From: a virus
Strand: one strand, 5' to 3'
Length of the DNA: 60,043 nucleotides
Virus record (IMG/VR): IMGVR_UViG_3300036818_000078
Span: 1 to 60,043 of that record
The notes beneath the pieces are model-generated. The model did no database searches and was not told where the DNA came from. It was given only the letters and a program-made list of their open reading frames with translations. Made by a program: the position numbers and the translations under genes. Below are positions 8,361 to 18,009 of the stretch, piece by piece; position 1 is the first letter of the stretch, and each line of letters begins with the position of its first letter.

Positions 8361-8563
8361 TGCTTGGGCGCTATCTCGCAACAGACGGACTCATGGGGGA
8401 AGTACCTGATTGGTATGTGGTGGGAAAAGCAGCAAAATATTGGGGCGTGCCACCATGGGAGATGATGAAACAGTCGATATTTTGGAGGGAAAAGGCACTG
8501 ATTGCTATGTCAGCAGAAGCAAGCGCAAGAAAGCAAAAAGAGAAGCTGAACGGAGGACAATAA
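8360..8563 (+). CDS. Second tail assembly chaperone (gpT-like)
   Basis: 67 residues in the -1 frame relative to the gpG-like gene, starting at the ATG that overlaps its stop. Contents PDWYVVGKAAKYWGVPPWEMM and a charged C-terminal helix match the T part of G/GT chaperones. It may be made by re-initiation at the overlapping ATG, by -1 frameshifting as a GT fusion, or both. Confidence 0.7.
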   Translation: MLGRYLATDGLMGEVPDWYVVGKAAKYWGVPPWEMMKQSIFWREKALIAMSAEASARKQKEKLNGGQ

Positions 8564-11560
8564 TTGTCGGTCACAGTGAGCCAACTTGCTACAAAAATAG
8601 TGATTGAAGGTGCTGTCCAAGCTAAAGCTGATTTGGTAGCTATGGATACCAATTCAAGATTGGCTCAAGCCGGGATGAAAATGCTGCAAAATGCGTCTGC
8701 GGATGCGATTAGTAGTCGGTTGTCTGCTGAGATAGACAATGCTCAAGGCGGTCTGATGGACCTTGCGTCGCGTGCCAATGCTGCTGGTCTTGATATCTCC
8801 AAGCTGTCCACTCTGCAAGCCAAAGCCGCAGAAAGTGCTGCAAGGTTGGGAGTAGCTGAGTCTCAATATGCTTCTGCTCAGCAAAAAGCCAACGAATTGA
8901 TCCAAAGCGGGACGGCTTCTGCTGAACAAATTGCGCTAGCTCAATCAAAAGCTGCTTTGTCTGCTGAAAAGGTCAATGTTGCTGAAAATGCCGTGTATGT
9001 CGCAATGGAGAAAGTCAACACGGAGTCCAATCGCCTTAACGTTGCGCTCAAAGAGAATGCAGACGCGGCTATTAGCACGGCAAGCGCAATGGATATCGTG
9101 AAGAGTGCGATGGCAAATGTCGGCGAGGGCATGCAGTCCGCTATCAATTGGATGAGCGATTTTGCTAGTAAAGCCGTTTCTTCTGCAGGCGAGTTTGTTT
9201 CTAGCTTCAATAGCGTCTCGGACGAGATGACCATGGTATCTGACAAAATGGTGACAACTGAAGCAACGGCAAAGGAGTCCTCTGGCGGTTTCCTCTCTGG
9301 ATTTAAGAATGCAGCAGGCGGTATTCTCGACTTTGGCTCCAAGGTTGGCTTTGCTCTAATGGGTGTGCAGATGGGTGTGCAGATGGTTTCCGGGGCTGTC
9401 ACTGCTGTTATAGGCCCTGCTGAAGCCTATCAAGAAGTCCTCAAACAGACAAATGACGTATTGAAGAGTACACAAGGCGCTGCTGGCATGTCAGCACAAG
9501 CGATAGCTGATCTTGCTACCTCCCTCTCTCACTCCACATTTTACTCACGTGATGCGGCACAAGCAGGCGAAAACTTGCTCTTGACCTTCACGGGAATAGG
9601 CAAGGATGTATTCCCGCTCGCAACCAAGACCATGCTCGATATGTCTAAGGCCATGGGTCAAGATGTGAAGAGCACGGCTATTCAGATGGGTAAGGCCCTA
9701 AATGATCCTGCCAAGGGGCTCACGGCCTTAACCCGTGTGGGTGTGACCTTCACAGACTCTCAGAAGAACATGATCAAGAGTATGGTAGCGGCTGGTAACA
9801 CGGCTGGTGCTCAAAAGATCATGCTGCAAGAGCTTCAAAGGGAGTTTGGTGGCTCGTCTGACGCAACGCAGACGCTGGCAGGTAAATGGGAGATACTGAA
9901 AAATAGATTTGAGGAAGTCAAAGAGAATATCGGGAATTTCCTCCTGCCAATCCTCAGCAATCTTGCAAGCTTCGTGATTGACCGCATCATGCCTGCTCTC
10001 GATGATTTTGGAAATTGGTTCTCAAACATCGCTATGCCAGTGCTGACGGCCTGGGGCCATGCTCTTCAGGTCTATGTCATCGACAAATTCAATGATCTAA
10101 AGACATTTATGGATAAAAACGTTATGCCTAAGCTAGTAGAGTTCTGGAGTTATGTCACGACAAAGATCGTACCTATTTTAATCGTTTGGGGACATAACAT
10201 ACAGGTATACGTTATAGACAAATTCAATGATTTAAAAGCATTTATTGAGAAGAACGTCATGCCTGCCATCTCTACATTTTGGGGATACGTTCAAACGAAG
10301 ATTGTACCTATTTTAGTATCGTGGGGACATAACATACAGGTCTATGTCATTGATAAGTTTAACAATCTTAAAACGTTTATAACGTCTCAAGTTCTACCTA
10401 GGTTGGCTGAATTCTGGTCATTCGTTCAAACGAAGATTGTGCCTACACTGCAGGTGTGGGGAAACAATATCAAAATATGGGTTATTGATAAACTATCCGA
10501 TCTTTGGTCGTTTATTAAGACAAAAGTTATGCCTAGCCTGTCCGATCTTTGGTCATTCATCACAACTCAGATAGTGCCTGTGCTCGTTTCGTGGGGGACC
10601 ACTATCAAAACGTGGGTTATCGACAAGCTATCTGATCTTTGGAGCTTCATCACCACAAAGGTTATGCCCAAGCTCGTAGAGTTATGGTCATTTGTTCAAA
10701 CTCAAATCGTGTCTGCCTTCAGCAATTGGGGTCAGAAGATAGCAGATGTGCAGACAAACATAAGCAACTTCAAGACGTTTATTGATACACAAGTGATACC
10801 AGTGATAAAAATGTTGTGGCAGTGGATTAATGATCATATCGTGCCTGTATTTCAGTCATTATGGGATATAGCAGTCAAAGTTAGCGGGAGCCTCGACAGT
10901 CTAAAGACAAGCACAGGCCATTTGATGGATTCATTAAAGCATCTATGGGATGTTGTCTCACCTATTCTTACTCCTGCTCTGGAATTTCTTGCATATACAG
11001 CAGGAGTGGAAGCCGGAGGCAAATTTGATGGATTGAAGCAAGCCATTGACGTTTGCGGTGATGTGCTCAATATGTTTGTAAAAAACGTGAGTATGGGAAT
11101 TGATGCATTAGCAACGCTGATTGACTGGCTTGCAACGGCTATTGGGTGGGTAAATGATTTTGACGCGGCTATCACCAATGCAGCAGCCGATTTACTGAAT
11201 ATGGTTGGCATCCAGGCATCACATGTGGATAGTAGTGGCAAGCCTATAGCCCCATCTGGTGGTACAGGCGGCGGCGCTGTCAAAAGTTTTGCCTCTGGCA
11301 TAGAAAACTTCGGAGGTGGATTTGCCTATGTACATGCAGGCGAGATCCTTACCTACCTGCCGAAGGGATCGAATGTGTATAACCCGTCCCAATCAGCAAA
11401 TATATTGAACGGAGCAGGGCTTGCCTCTACAGGATCAGGGCTTCAGCAACAGACTGTCCACATCCATAACTACATCGATGGCAAGCAAATCACCAACAAC
11501 GTCGGACCTCGCATCATCAAGTCAGCCCGCACGAACGGGCCATTGCGAGGCAAGCTATGA
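8564..11560 (+). CDS. Tape measure protein with 45-residue internal repeats
   Basis: 998 residues, the longest head-tail gene before the hub, and it sets tail length. TTG start directly after the previous stop with GGAGG ten bases upstream. Residues 1-240 are Ala/Gln-rich coiled coil; a hydrophobic stretch lies near 265-285; about residues 485-735 hold five copies of a 45-residue unit with the core WGxxIQVYVIDKF and VMPxLxEFW. The last 100 residues are Gly-rich with a beta tail (HIHNYIDGKQI). Its stop overlaps the next start (ATGA). Confidence 0.92.
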   Translation: MSVTVSQLATKIVIEGAVQAKADLVAMDTNSRLAQAGMKMLQNASADAISSRLSAEIDNAQGGLMDLASRANAAGLDISKLSTLQAKAAESAARLGVAESQYASAQQKANELIQSGTASAEQIALAQSKAALSAEKVNVAENAVYVAMEKVNTESNRLNVALKENADAAISTASAMDIVKSAMANVGEGMQSAINWMSDFASKAVSSAGEFVSSFNSVSDEMTMVSDKMVTTEATAKESSGGFLSGFKNAAGGILDFGSKVGFALMGVQMGVQMVSGAVTAVIGPAEAYQEVLKQTNDVLKSTQGAAGMSAQAIADLATSLSHSTFYSRDAAQAGENLLLTFTGIGKDVFPLATKTMLDMSKAMGQDVKSTAIQMGKALNDPAKGLTALTRVGVTFTDSQKNMIKSMVAAGNTAGAQKIMLQELQREFGGSSDATQTLAGKWEILKNRFEEVKENIGNFLLPILSNLASFVIDRIMPALDDFGNWFSNIAMPVLTAWGHALQVYVIDKFNDLKTFMDKNVMPKLVEFWSYVTTKIVPILIVWGHNIQVYVIDKFNDLKAFIEKNVMPAISTFWGYVQTKIVPILVSWGHNIQVYVIDKFNNLKTFITSQVLPRLAEFWSFVQTKIVPTLQVWGNNIKIWVIDKLSDLWSFIKTKVMPSLSDLWSFITTQIVPVLVSWGTTIKTWVIDKLSDLWSFITTKVMPKLVELWSFVQTQIVSAFSNWGQKIADVQTNISNFKTFIDTQVIPVIKMLWQWINDHIVPVFQSLWDIAVKVSGSLDSLKTSTGHLMDSLKHLWDVVSPILTPALEFLAYTAGVEAGGKFDGLKQAIDVCGDVLNMFVKNVSMGIDALATLIDWLATAIGWVNDFDAAITNAAADLLNMVGIQASHVDSSGKPIAPSGGTGGGAVKSFASGIENFGGGFAYVHAGEILTYLPKGSNVYNPSQSANILNGAGLASTGSGLQQQTVHIHNYIDGKQITNNVGPRIIKSARTNGPLRGKL

Positions 11561-14500
11561 CAGCAACCGCAATCGCTATCACCATAGCAGGAAGCTCATA
11601 CAACGTCTGGGAGGGCTCACTCAGCTTGCCTGACCAGATAGAGCAACGGTCAAAATGCTCATTCATGGTACATGATCCCTCAGCCTCTTTCCTCTTCAAA
11701 AAAGGCCAGCGAGTTATTGTGAATGACACATTAGAGGGCTTACTGTTCGATGGGCGCATAACCGACATTGTAAGAGATCCGGGTGTGGGTACAGACATGT
11801 ATCACACTATCACTTGCGTTGATAGAATAGCAGACCTCGACGGACAAACGTCAAATAAGCTGTATGTCAATCAATACGCTGGTGTTATTGCAGTTGATCA
11901 AATAAAAGACCAATGGGTAAACGGCATTCTTGCCACATTTGCGCTAGATACAGACACGACACAAGCCAACTTCAAGGAAGGTAACCTGAGTGGGACGGTT
12001 GCTTCTGCTAATGTAGACGACGGGAATTTGGAGTTAGCCCCGGCTGGCGCTGCGCTCAATATTGTCGAGAGTACAACTAGCAATTTCAGCACAGGCACGC
12101 TCACGAACACCACAGCGGCCAGTAACACGCTCGCACCGACTGCGACTAGTAGTATCAAACTTGTTGGTACAGAGTCCCTGACCGATAGCGGAAACGCTTA
12201 TTCCTACATTCAGATATTCCAAGGTGGTGGCATTGTCGTTGTTGGAAGTCGGTACCTTGCATACGATGTCTGGATTGCAGACGGCTCACCATCGGGTCAA
12301 GCGGGCGTTGACATGGTGTTCACAGATGGAACCAAACTCAGAGATACGGTACAGGATTATAGATACTATGACTCACAAAATATTCCACCACATCCAAATC
12401 AGGAGATAGGACAGTTTGCTAAGGGACAGTGGTATCATCGGACCTTTCTGCTTGATAACTTTTCAGGTAAAACGATTGCATACGTTACCGTCGTATTGGA
12501 AGGGAATGTACAAGGAACCTACACAGCATACTTCAAAAACATCAATGAGGTGAATAGCAGTGGTACAGTTATTAATTCATTCTTTAATGGCACATTTGGT
12601 GTAAATCCACCTAGAATGTTGTTCAATAGCGGCTATTCACACGTATCTTGCACACTTGTCAATACGTACGACTGTTCTATAGCTAACCGTGTTAGTTCAT
12701 CATATAGTATGAGTCACGTAAATATACTCAAAAGCACCTTCATATCATGGCTAGCAACTGAGCCCGCTAATACCTCTGTACAGATTGAATATTCTATTGA
12801 TGGGGGAAACAGCTATACCGTCTGTACAAATAATAGCCCACTTCCAAATCTGCCTGCAGGCTTGAATGTAGCAGGAAAAAGCATTCAGTTCAGGCAAACA
12901 TTCCTACAATCAGAGAAAGCCCTACCTGACGATATGCCCTTCCTCAAAAGCATGCACGTCTCTCTTGTACCCTCGTATACGGCCACAAAAACAGATGCGG
13001 TGTGGAGCGGCACGACGAATGCAGAGTGGAACAATGTCGGTATGACCTTTACGAATACACAGGTCCCAGGCGTGCTCTTGACGCTATTCCAGTCGGTCAG
13101 AGAATGGTCTACTGCTGATCTCTCAGGCATGACATTGTATGGAGCGGGAGCATCAGGCCCGGGGCCTACAACTGTCAAGCTGTTCTGCAATCGTGGGAAT
13201 CTATGGGTTGCAACGGGCGTGTCGATGGAGGGCCATGCTCGAGCGGACTTTGTAGGATCATGGCAAAATGGCAGGATAGATTGTGATGTCTATTTTGATC
13301 GTACAGATGCTTTTGCATCAATTGAGTACAGGCGTACGAATGATAGTAACTATGATGCTAATTACGCATATGCTGCTCAATTTGCGCTCAACACGGTATC
13401 TTTGCAACGTGGATCAAACAGCTCTGCAAGTTCAACGGGCGTACGAACTCAAGTAGCTACTGCTGCTACTGGCCTTACAACGGCTGACTGGCATCATGTC
13501 ACCATCATCTTTAACGGTTCCAATCATCAAATATGGGTAGATGACGTTGTACTCATTAATGCAACGGATAGCACATACACGGCATCAGGACATGTTTCAT
13601 TTAGAGCATCAAATGCAAACGTGTCATCGGGGTATCAGGGCCAATTTAACAATTTTGGCATAACTGTTGTAGGGCTCAGCGGGACCTTCCTCAATCCATC
13701 CACATCATTGACGAGCTTAGGGACCTATCTCAATAGCGTGATTAGCTGGCAAGATGAGAGCATCAACGGACAAAATACAAGCCTGCTAGTCGAGAGCACA
13801 ATCAATGGCGGAAGTTCGTTCCAGACGTGTACGAATGGCGGGCCCGTCAACACCAACTTTACCCCTGGCCAGTCGCTATCAGGTATCTCTTTCCAGCTCA
13901 GAGTCACGCTGGCCACAGCAAGTGCTAGTGCGATGCCACAACTGCAAAGTCTCGTAGCGCGAGTCTTGGGAGGATTTAGTAGCACAGGAACGCGGATCCA
14001 CAAAGCTCTACTCCTGACAAACGTCGATGTGTGTGGATCCACGATTGTGGCTTGGAACGCTCTTACACCAGTAGGCACAAGCGTAGCAGTGGCTACGAGC
14101 TTGGATGGCATAAGCTATACCAGCATCGCAAATGGTGGATCCATAACAGGTATCACTCAACAACCCGCGCCCACCGTTGACAGCTTCAATCTCAATACAA
14201 GCGGCTCGTATATCATGACCTTCCAAGCAGGTGGGAATATTGGTGTGTGGAATTTTGATACAGTCAACTCGCGAGTAACCGTAAATAGCGGACTAGCTAC
14301 CGTTCTGCTCAACTCTACGATATCGGTCAAAGATGTGGATGTGTATATGGATGCAGACGCTCTCAATCAGGATGGATTGGTATGGAGATGGCAGGATGCG
14401 AGCAACTTCTATGAGCTATTGGTATTCGATGCCTCTTCTGATACAGGAACAACCAATATTCTCAAATTGTTCAAAATTGTCTCAAATGTCACGACGCAAA

Positions 14501-16122
14501 TAGGCTCAAATATCGCTATCAGCTTTAAGAGAGGACAACAAATTCGATTTAGAGTGCTGATGGTGGGTACATCTATTCAAGTATGGATGGATGGGACGCG
14601 GCTTATCAATACGACGGATGCGGCGCTCGCAGGTCCTGGCAAGGTTGGTTTGATGCATGTCAGTGGCACGGGAATAAATGGTGGAAGCTTCCATCTGCTC
14701 AGGATACAGCCACAAGGGGACAATCTTACAGGAAAGCTGGTCTACGTCAAGGAAACTTTGACCAGCACAGATCCGATCAGCACACCACAAATCACCAACA
14801 CGACCACGCTGGTCACCAATCCCAACATCGGCATGGGGAGCCTTGTTCCACTTGCAGATTATAGGAACACATACAAAACGGACAATATCAAAGATCTTGC
14901 TAAGAGGTCTAACTACTACTGGAATGTGAAACAAGACGGCTCTTTCATCTTCCTTCCAAGAACGGCTGTTCCTGCGCCATGGGTCCTGTCCTCTAGCAAT
15001 CCACCTGACATTCTTGATGAAGGATTGAGCCTAGAGGATAGTGCAGACGCTTACAGGAATAGACAGACACTCATCAATGTGCAATCCACTATTGTATCTG
15101 TAGAGCCACTAACAGGGAATGGAACAGACACGACGTTCACATTAGGCTTCCCTGTTGTTTCTATGACTTCTATGTCACTAAATGGGCAAGTCAAGACATT
15201 TGGGTTGAAAGGGACAACGGGAGCGGATTTCTACTATGCCGTAGGGGATAGCGGGATCACTCAGGATGCAAGCGGCGATGTGCTGCAAAAGGACTTTGAC
15301 CAGTTGGTCGTGAGCTACGTCGGCCAGACGACCACGACCGTTACGCGGGACAACACAGGCCAGTTTCCAGGGACAACTTCACAGAGAGACTACCTAGACC
15401 AGTCGGGTCTATCCATCCCTGTACAAATTGTCCTCAATCAGGCATCGGCTGTGGTCTCAGCGAGCGGGAATAGCGACGATCTAGACGTGAGCCTGGTCAG
15501 GCGCATAGCGTTCGATGCCAACATCACAGCACAGAGCGGGACGTCACCAACGGTCAGATTTTTCATTGATCGCAAGGCTACCGATGGAAGCTATGTCCAA
15601 ATCTATGACAGTGGTGTGATATCTGCCCTCACTCAGGTCTCTACCACGATAGGCCCTAAATGCACAGTGACTGAGGTCCTAGGTACAACAGTTCGTGCGA
15701 GGTGGACTATCGGAGGATCTGCAGGCCCTACCAAGACCTTCTCTCTCTCCATCCAAGGCCGTGTAGACCCTGCCATCGCTGGCATCGGGATAGTAGAGGC
15801 TGTGGAAGATGTGAGCAGTATGAACCTAGACGTGCCTGGGGCTCAAGCTCTAGGGGACTCTCGACTGCAACAGTTGGGAGTGATAGGGCAAATACTCAAG
15901 TTCAAGACAGAGCGGACGGGGCTCGCAGCGGGTCAATACCTCACTGTGTTGCATCCTGTGCTCAAACTCAACGACGCGGCCATGCTTATCACGCAAAGCA
16001 CACGCACACAGAAGTCTTTTATTGACTCAGGTTCACCATCGCAGTGTTATCGTTTTGATGTAACTGCAACATCAGGGCCTTCTTTGGGCGATTGGGAAGC
16101 TACTTTGAATAGCACACTATAA
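11557..16122 (+). CDS. Large tail hub / tail-associated protein with carbohydrate-binding-like insertions
   Basis: 1521 residues. The first about 120 residues and the last about 120 (ending in a segment after DSRLQQLGVIGQILKFKTER) resemble the split baseplate-hub fold of siphophage tail proteins. Between them are beta-rich modules: a LamG/concanavalin-like domain near residues 640-710 (WHHVTIIFNGSNHQIWVDDV), a second near 970-1040 (FRVLMVGTSIQVWMDG), and discoidin-like units. A module at about residues 1286-1400 is homologous to the whole next protein. It likely forms the tail tip and contacts host polysaccharide. Start ATG overlaps the tape measure stop. Confidence 0.8.
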   Translation: MTATAIAITIAGSSYNVWEGSLSLPDQIEQRSKCSFMVHDPSASFLFKKGQRVIVNDTLEGLLFDGRITDIVRDPGVGTDMYHTITCVDRIADLDGQTSNKLYVNQYAGVIAVDQIKDQWVNGILATFALDTDTTQANFKEGNLSGTVASANVDDGNLELAPAGAALNIVESTTSNFSTGTLTNTTAASNTLAPTATSSIKLVGTESLTDSGNAYSYIQIFQGGGIVVVGSRYLAYDVWIADGSPSGQAGVDMVFTDGTKLRDTVQDYRYYDSQNIPPHPNQEIGQFAKGQWYHRTFLLDNFSGKTIAYVTVVLEGNVQGTYTAYFKNINEVNSSGTVINSFFNGTFGVNPPRMLFNSGYSHVSCTLVNTYDCSIANRVSSSYSMSHVNILKSTFISWLATEPANTSVQIEYSIDGGNSYTVCTNNSPLPNLPAGLNVAGKSIQFRQTFLQSEKALPDDMPFLKSMHVSLVPSYTATKTDAVWSGTTNAEWNNVGMTFTNTQVPGVLLTLFQSVREWSTADLSGMTLYGAGASGPGPTTVKLFCNRGNLWVATGVSMEGHARADFVGSWQNGRIDCDVYFDRTDAFASIEYRRTNDSNYDANYAYAAQFALNTVSLQRGSNSSASSTGVRTQVATAATGLTTADWHHVTIIFNGSNHQIWVDDVVLINATDSTYTASGHVSFRASNANVSSGYQGQFNNFGITVVGLSGTFLNPSTSLTSLGTYLNSVISWQDESINGQNTSLLVESTINGGSSFQTCTNGGPVNTNFTPGQSLSGISFQLRVTLATASASAMPQLQSLVARVLGGFSSTGTRIHKALLLTNVDVCGSTIVAWNALTPVGTSVAVATSLDGISYTSIANGGSITGITQQPAPTVDSFNLNTSGSYIMTFQAGGNIGVWNFDTVNSRVTVNSGLATVLLNSTISVKDVDVYMDADALNQDGLVWRWQDASNFYELLVFDASSDTGTTNILKLFKIVSNVTTQIGSNIAISFKRGQQIRFRVLMVGTSIQVWMDGTRLINTTDAALAGPGKVGLMHVSGTGINGGSFHLLRIQPQGDNLTGKLVYVKETLTSTDPISTPQITNTTTLVTNPNIGMGSLVPLADYRNTYKTDNIKDLAKRSNYYWNVKQDGSFIFLPRTAVPAPWVLSSSNPPDILDEGLSLEDSADAYRNRQTLINVQSTIVSVEPLTGNGTDTTFTLGFPVVSMTSMSLNGQVKTFGLKGTTGADFYYAVGDSGITQDASGDVLQKDFDQLVVSYVGQTTTTVTRDNTGQFPGTTSQRDYLDQSGLSIPVQIVLNQASAVVSASGNSDDLDVSLVRRIAFDANITAQSGTSPTVRFFIDRKATDGSYVQIYDSGVISALTQVSTTIGPKCTVTEVLGTTVRARWTIGGSAGPTKTFSLSIQGRVDPAIAGIGIVEAVEDVSSMNLDVPGAQALGDSRLQQLGVIGQILKFKTERTGLAAGQYLTVLHPVLKLNDAAMLITQSTRTQKSFIDSGSPSQCYRFDVTATSGPSLGDWEATLNSTL

Positions 16123-16136
16123 GGAGTATAAACGAC

Positions 16137-16508
16137 ATGAGTAAGGTAGTTCTACTCAATCAAGCGGCGGCCATGAAAACGTCAAATAGTGATACAGGCA
16201 ATATTCCATGGGGGAATGCATCAACGATTGCAGTAGACGTTATTGTGACTAATCAGCAAGGGACAAGCCCAACACTTCAGATACTTGTAGACCGTCTAGG
16301 TGCCGATGGAGTCACCTATTTCAATATGTACGACAGTGGCGCTATTTCAGTGAGTACTGCTAGTACAACACCTGTTGTGATTAAGCAGAGTATAGGCCCA
16401 GGATGTACAAAAACTGAGGAGATTGGATCGAGCGGACGTGTGAGATGGGTTATTGGTGGGAGTGCAACACCTGGAGCCCTTTTTGCAATCTCGATTCAGG
16501 GGGAGTAA
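16137..16508 (+). CDS. Stand-alone beta-sandwich virion protein
   Basis: 123 residues. AAGGAG lies ten bases before the ATG. It matches the module inside the large hub protein: VVLLNQAAA versus QIVLNQASA, GTSPTLQILVDR versus GTSPTVRFFIDR, MYDSGAIS versus IYDSGVIS, and a shared VRWVIGGSA end. It is probably a tail-tip accessory or adhesin produced by duplication of that module. Confidence 0.7.
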   Translation: MSKVVLLNQAAAMKTSNSDTGNIPWGNASTIAVDVIVTNQQGTSPTLQILVDRLGADGVTYFNMYDSGAISVSTASTTPVVIKQSIGPGCTKTEEIGSSGRVRWVIGGSATPGALFAISIQGE

Positions 16509-16518
16509 AGGAGGATTT

Positions 16519-16992
16519 ATGGCTAGATATGCATTGCGATTCGGGGGACCTGTCTTATTGCCTGATTTGGTTATTCCTCCTGCAAATATCACATTGTATA
16601 TGCGCGGGAAGGGTGCTCCTAATGCAGCCAGAGTAAGCATAGTATCAATAGATTATTTCTCTCCTGTATTTGTAGGAGATATTGGCAATCCACTTTGTAT
16701 GCAAGTTTTGCACAAAGACGGATCGATTGTCAGCATATTAGGAGCAACAATATCTATGGAGCTGCAAAGCGTTACAAATCCTGCAACAATTAAGGTATGC
16801 ACGGCTCCATGGGTAATAAATCCTGCTGATGATGGCAGAGCTTTTTATCCTTATCGATCAGGGGACTTAGATACAGCGGACTCATGGAAATTATGGATCA
16901 AAATGCTTATCAAAGGAGAGTCTGTCCATCTTGACGATGGAGCAGGAAGCCCTAAAGTGCTTGTGATTGAGCCCTTACCGTTAGGAGTTTAA
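16519..16992 (+). CDS. Probable tail-tip / baseplate protein
   Basis: 157 residues from the ATG at 16519, which has AAAGGAGG nicely spaced; the frame is open farther upstream but without a start signal. The sequence has the pattern of an N-terminal BppU-like immunoglobulin-type domain (a strand of GATISMELQSV followed by GRAFYPY and WKLWIKM), which attaches host-binding proteins to a baseplate. This is a pattern-level suggestion only. Confidence 0.6.
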   Translation: MARYALRFGGPVLLPDLVIPPANITLYMRGKGAPNAARVSIVSIDYFSPVFVGDIGNPLCMQVLHKDGSIVSILGATISMELQSVTNPATIKVCTAPWVINPADDGRAFYPYRSGDLDTADSWKLWIKMLIKGESVHLDDGAGSPKVLVIEPLPLGV

Positions 16993-17019
16993 CCCTTTAG
17001 GGGAGAAAGAGAAAAGACA

Positions 17020-18009
17020 ATGCCAGTAACAGGCAAGACTATCCTAGATGCTGCTGATATCCCACAGAATAGTGTGATTGTTCCTGGGAATCCCGCGCCC
17101 GTGCTCATGCGTGGATCGACAAATGTATCAACGGACAACAACGACAATACAACCACGCCTGTAAGCTTCAATCTTGAGCAAATTGGAGAGATAATTTTCA
17201 CACTTGGACAGAAGATCAAAGACCTTTCCATTTCTGTAGCGATTGCTACTGATCAAATTGTCTCTATTCAGCAATCTGATCTGTCTGCAACGGGCGTGAT
17301 TAATGCTGCTCAACCTCTTATTGGCACACCAGTTGCAGGTGCGTCGGTCACTCTTGTACTCGGACAAGGTCAATCATCCTGGAAAGCTCAGCTTCTCGCA
17401 GGAGGCGGCGGGTTCACATCAGCTACCACGATTGTTGTAGACGGCTCTCCTGATGGTGGTACGACATGGTATAGCAAATCATTCAAGGTAGCTGGTGTTA
17501 CTCCAAATAATCCACAGTCAAGCATTGTTGGTCCTGGGCCTCTCGAATTGACAGGCAACGCGGCGTCTCTCACACACATCAAAGTGCGATGCTCTGTCCT
17601 CAATTCGACCGAGACGATCAATGCCAGGATCGATGCAAGCGCGGCTATTGGTGATGTGGGACTGATGGGGTCCTTACCCGCAGGACAGAACCTTGTGGGC
17701 TACGTTGAGGACATCGAACAGCAGGGCTACATTGCGCTTACATCGCCACCTGCTACAACGAATGTAGGAACCGTAACTACTTTGACCTTTTCTCAGCAAG
17801 TAAATAGAGTGGAAATCACGAATGGAGGTCCTGCTACCATAAACTACTCTTTTGATAGCGATCCGTGTACTGCTGGTTCTTTTTATCTTGTTCCTGGTGC
17901 CTATTTAAACAAGCCGAAAAAAGTAACTACCGTTAATATCCTTACAGCAACAGCTCAAAATATTAACGGAAGCACAGCAGGCAATATCGGCGTGAAAGGA
18001 TCACTGTAA
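17020..18009 (+). CDS. Tail-tip protein with beta-sandwich repeats
   Basis: 329 residues. The first 90 residues are probably an attachment region; residues about 90-205 form a beta-sandwich with SPDGGTTWYSKSF and a Gly/Thr-rich core, similar in type to the modules in the two preceding genes; the last 90 residues form another beta unit. GGGGAGAAAGAG precedes the ATG. One-base overlap (TAATG) with the spike gene suggests co-translation and possibly a structural partnership. Confidence 0.65.
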   Translation: MPVTGKTILDAADIPQNSVIVPGNPAPVLMRGSTNVSTDNNDNTTTPVSFNLEQIGEIIFTLGQKIKDLSISVAIATDQIVSIQQSDLSATGVINAAQPLIGTPVAGASVTLVLGQGQSSWKAQLLAGGGGFTSATTIVVDGSPDGGTTWYSKSFKVAGVTPNNPQSSIVGPGPLELTGNAASLTHIKVRCSVLNSTETINARIDASAAIGDVGLMGSLPAGQNLVGYVEDIEQQGYIALTSPPATTNVGTVTTLTFSQQVNRVEITNGGPATINYSFDSDPCTAGSFYLVPGAYLNKPKKVTTVNILTATAQNINGSTAGNIGVKGSL

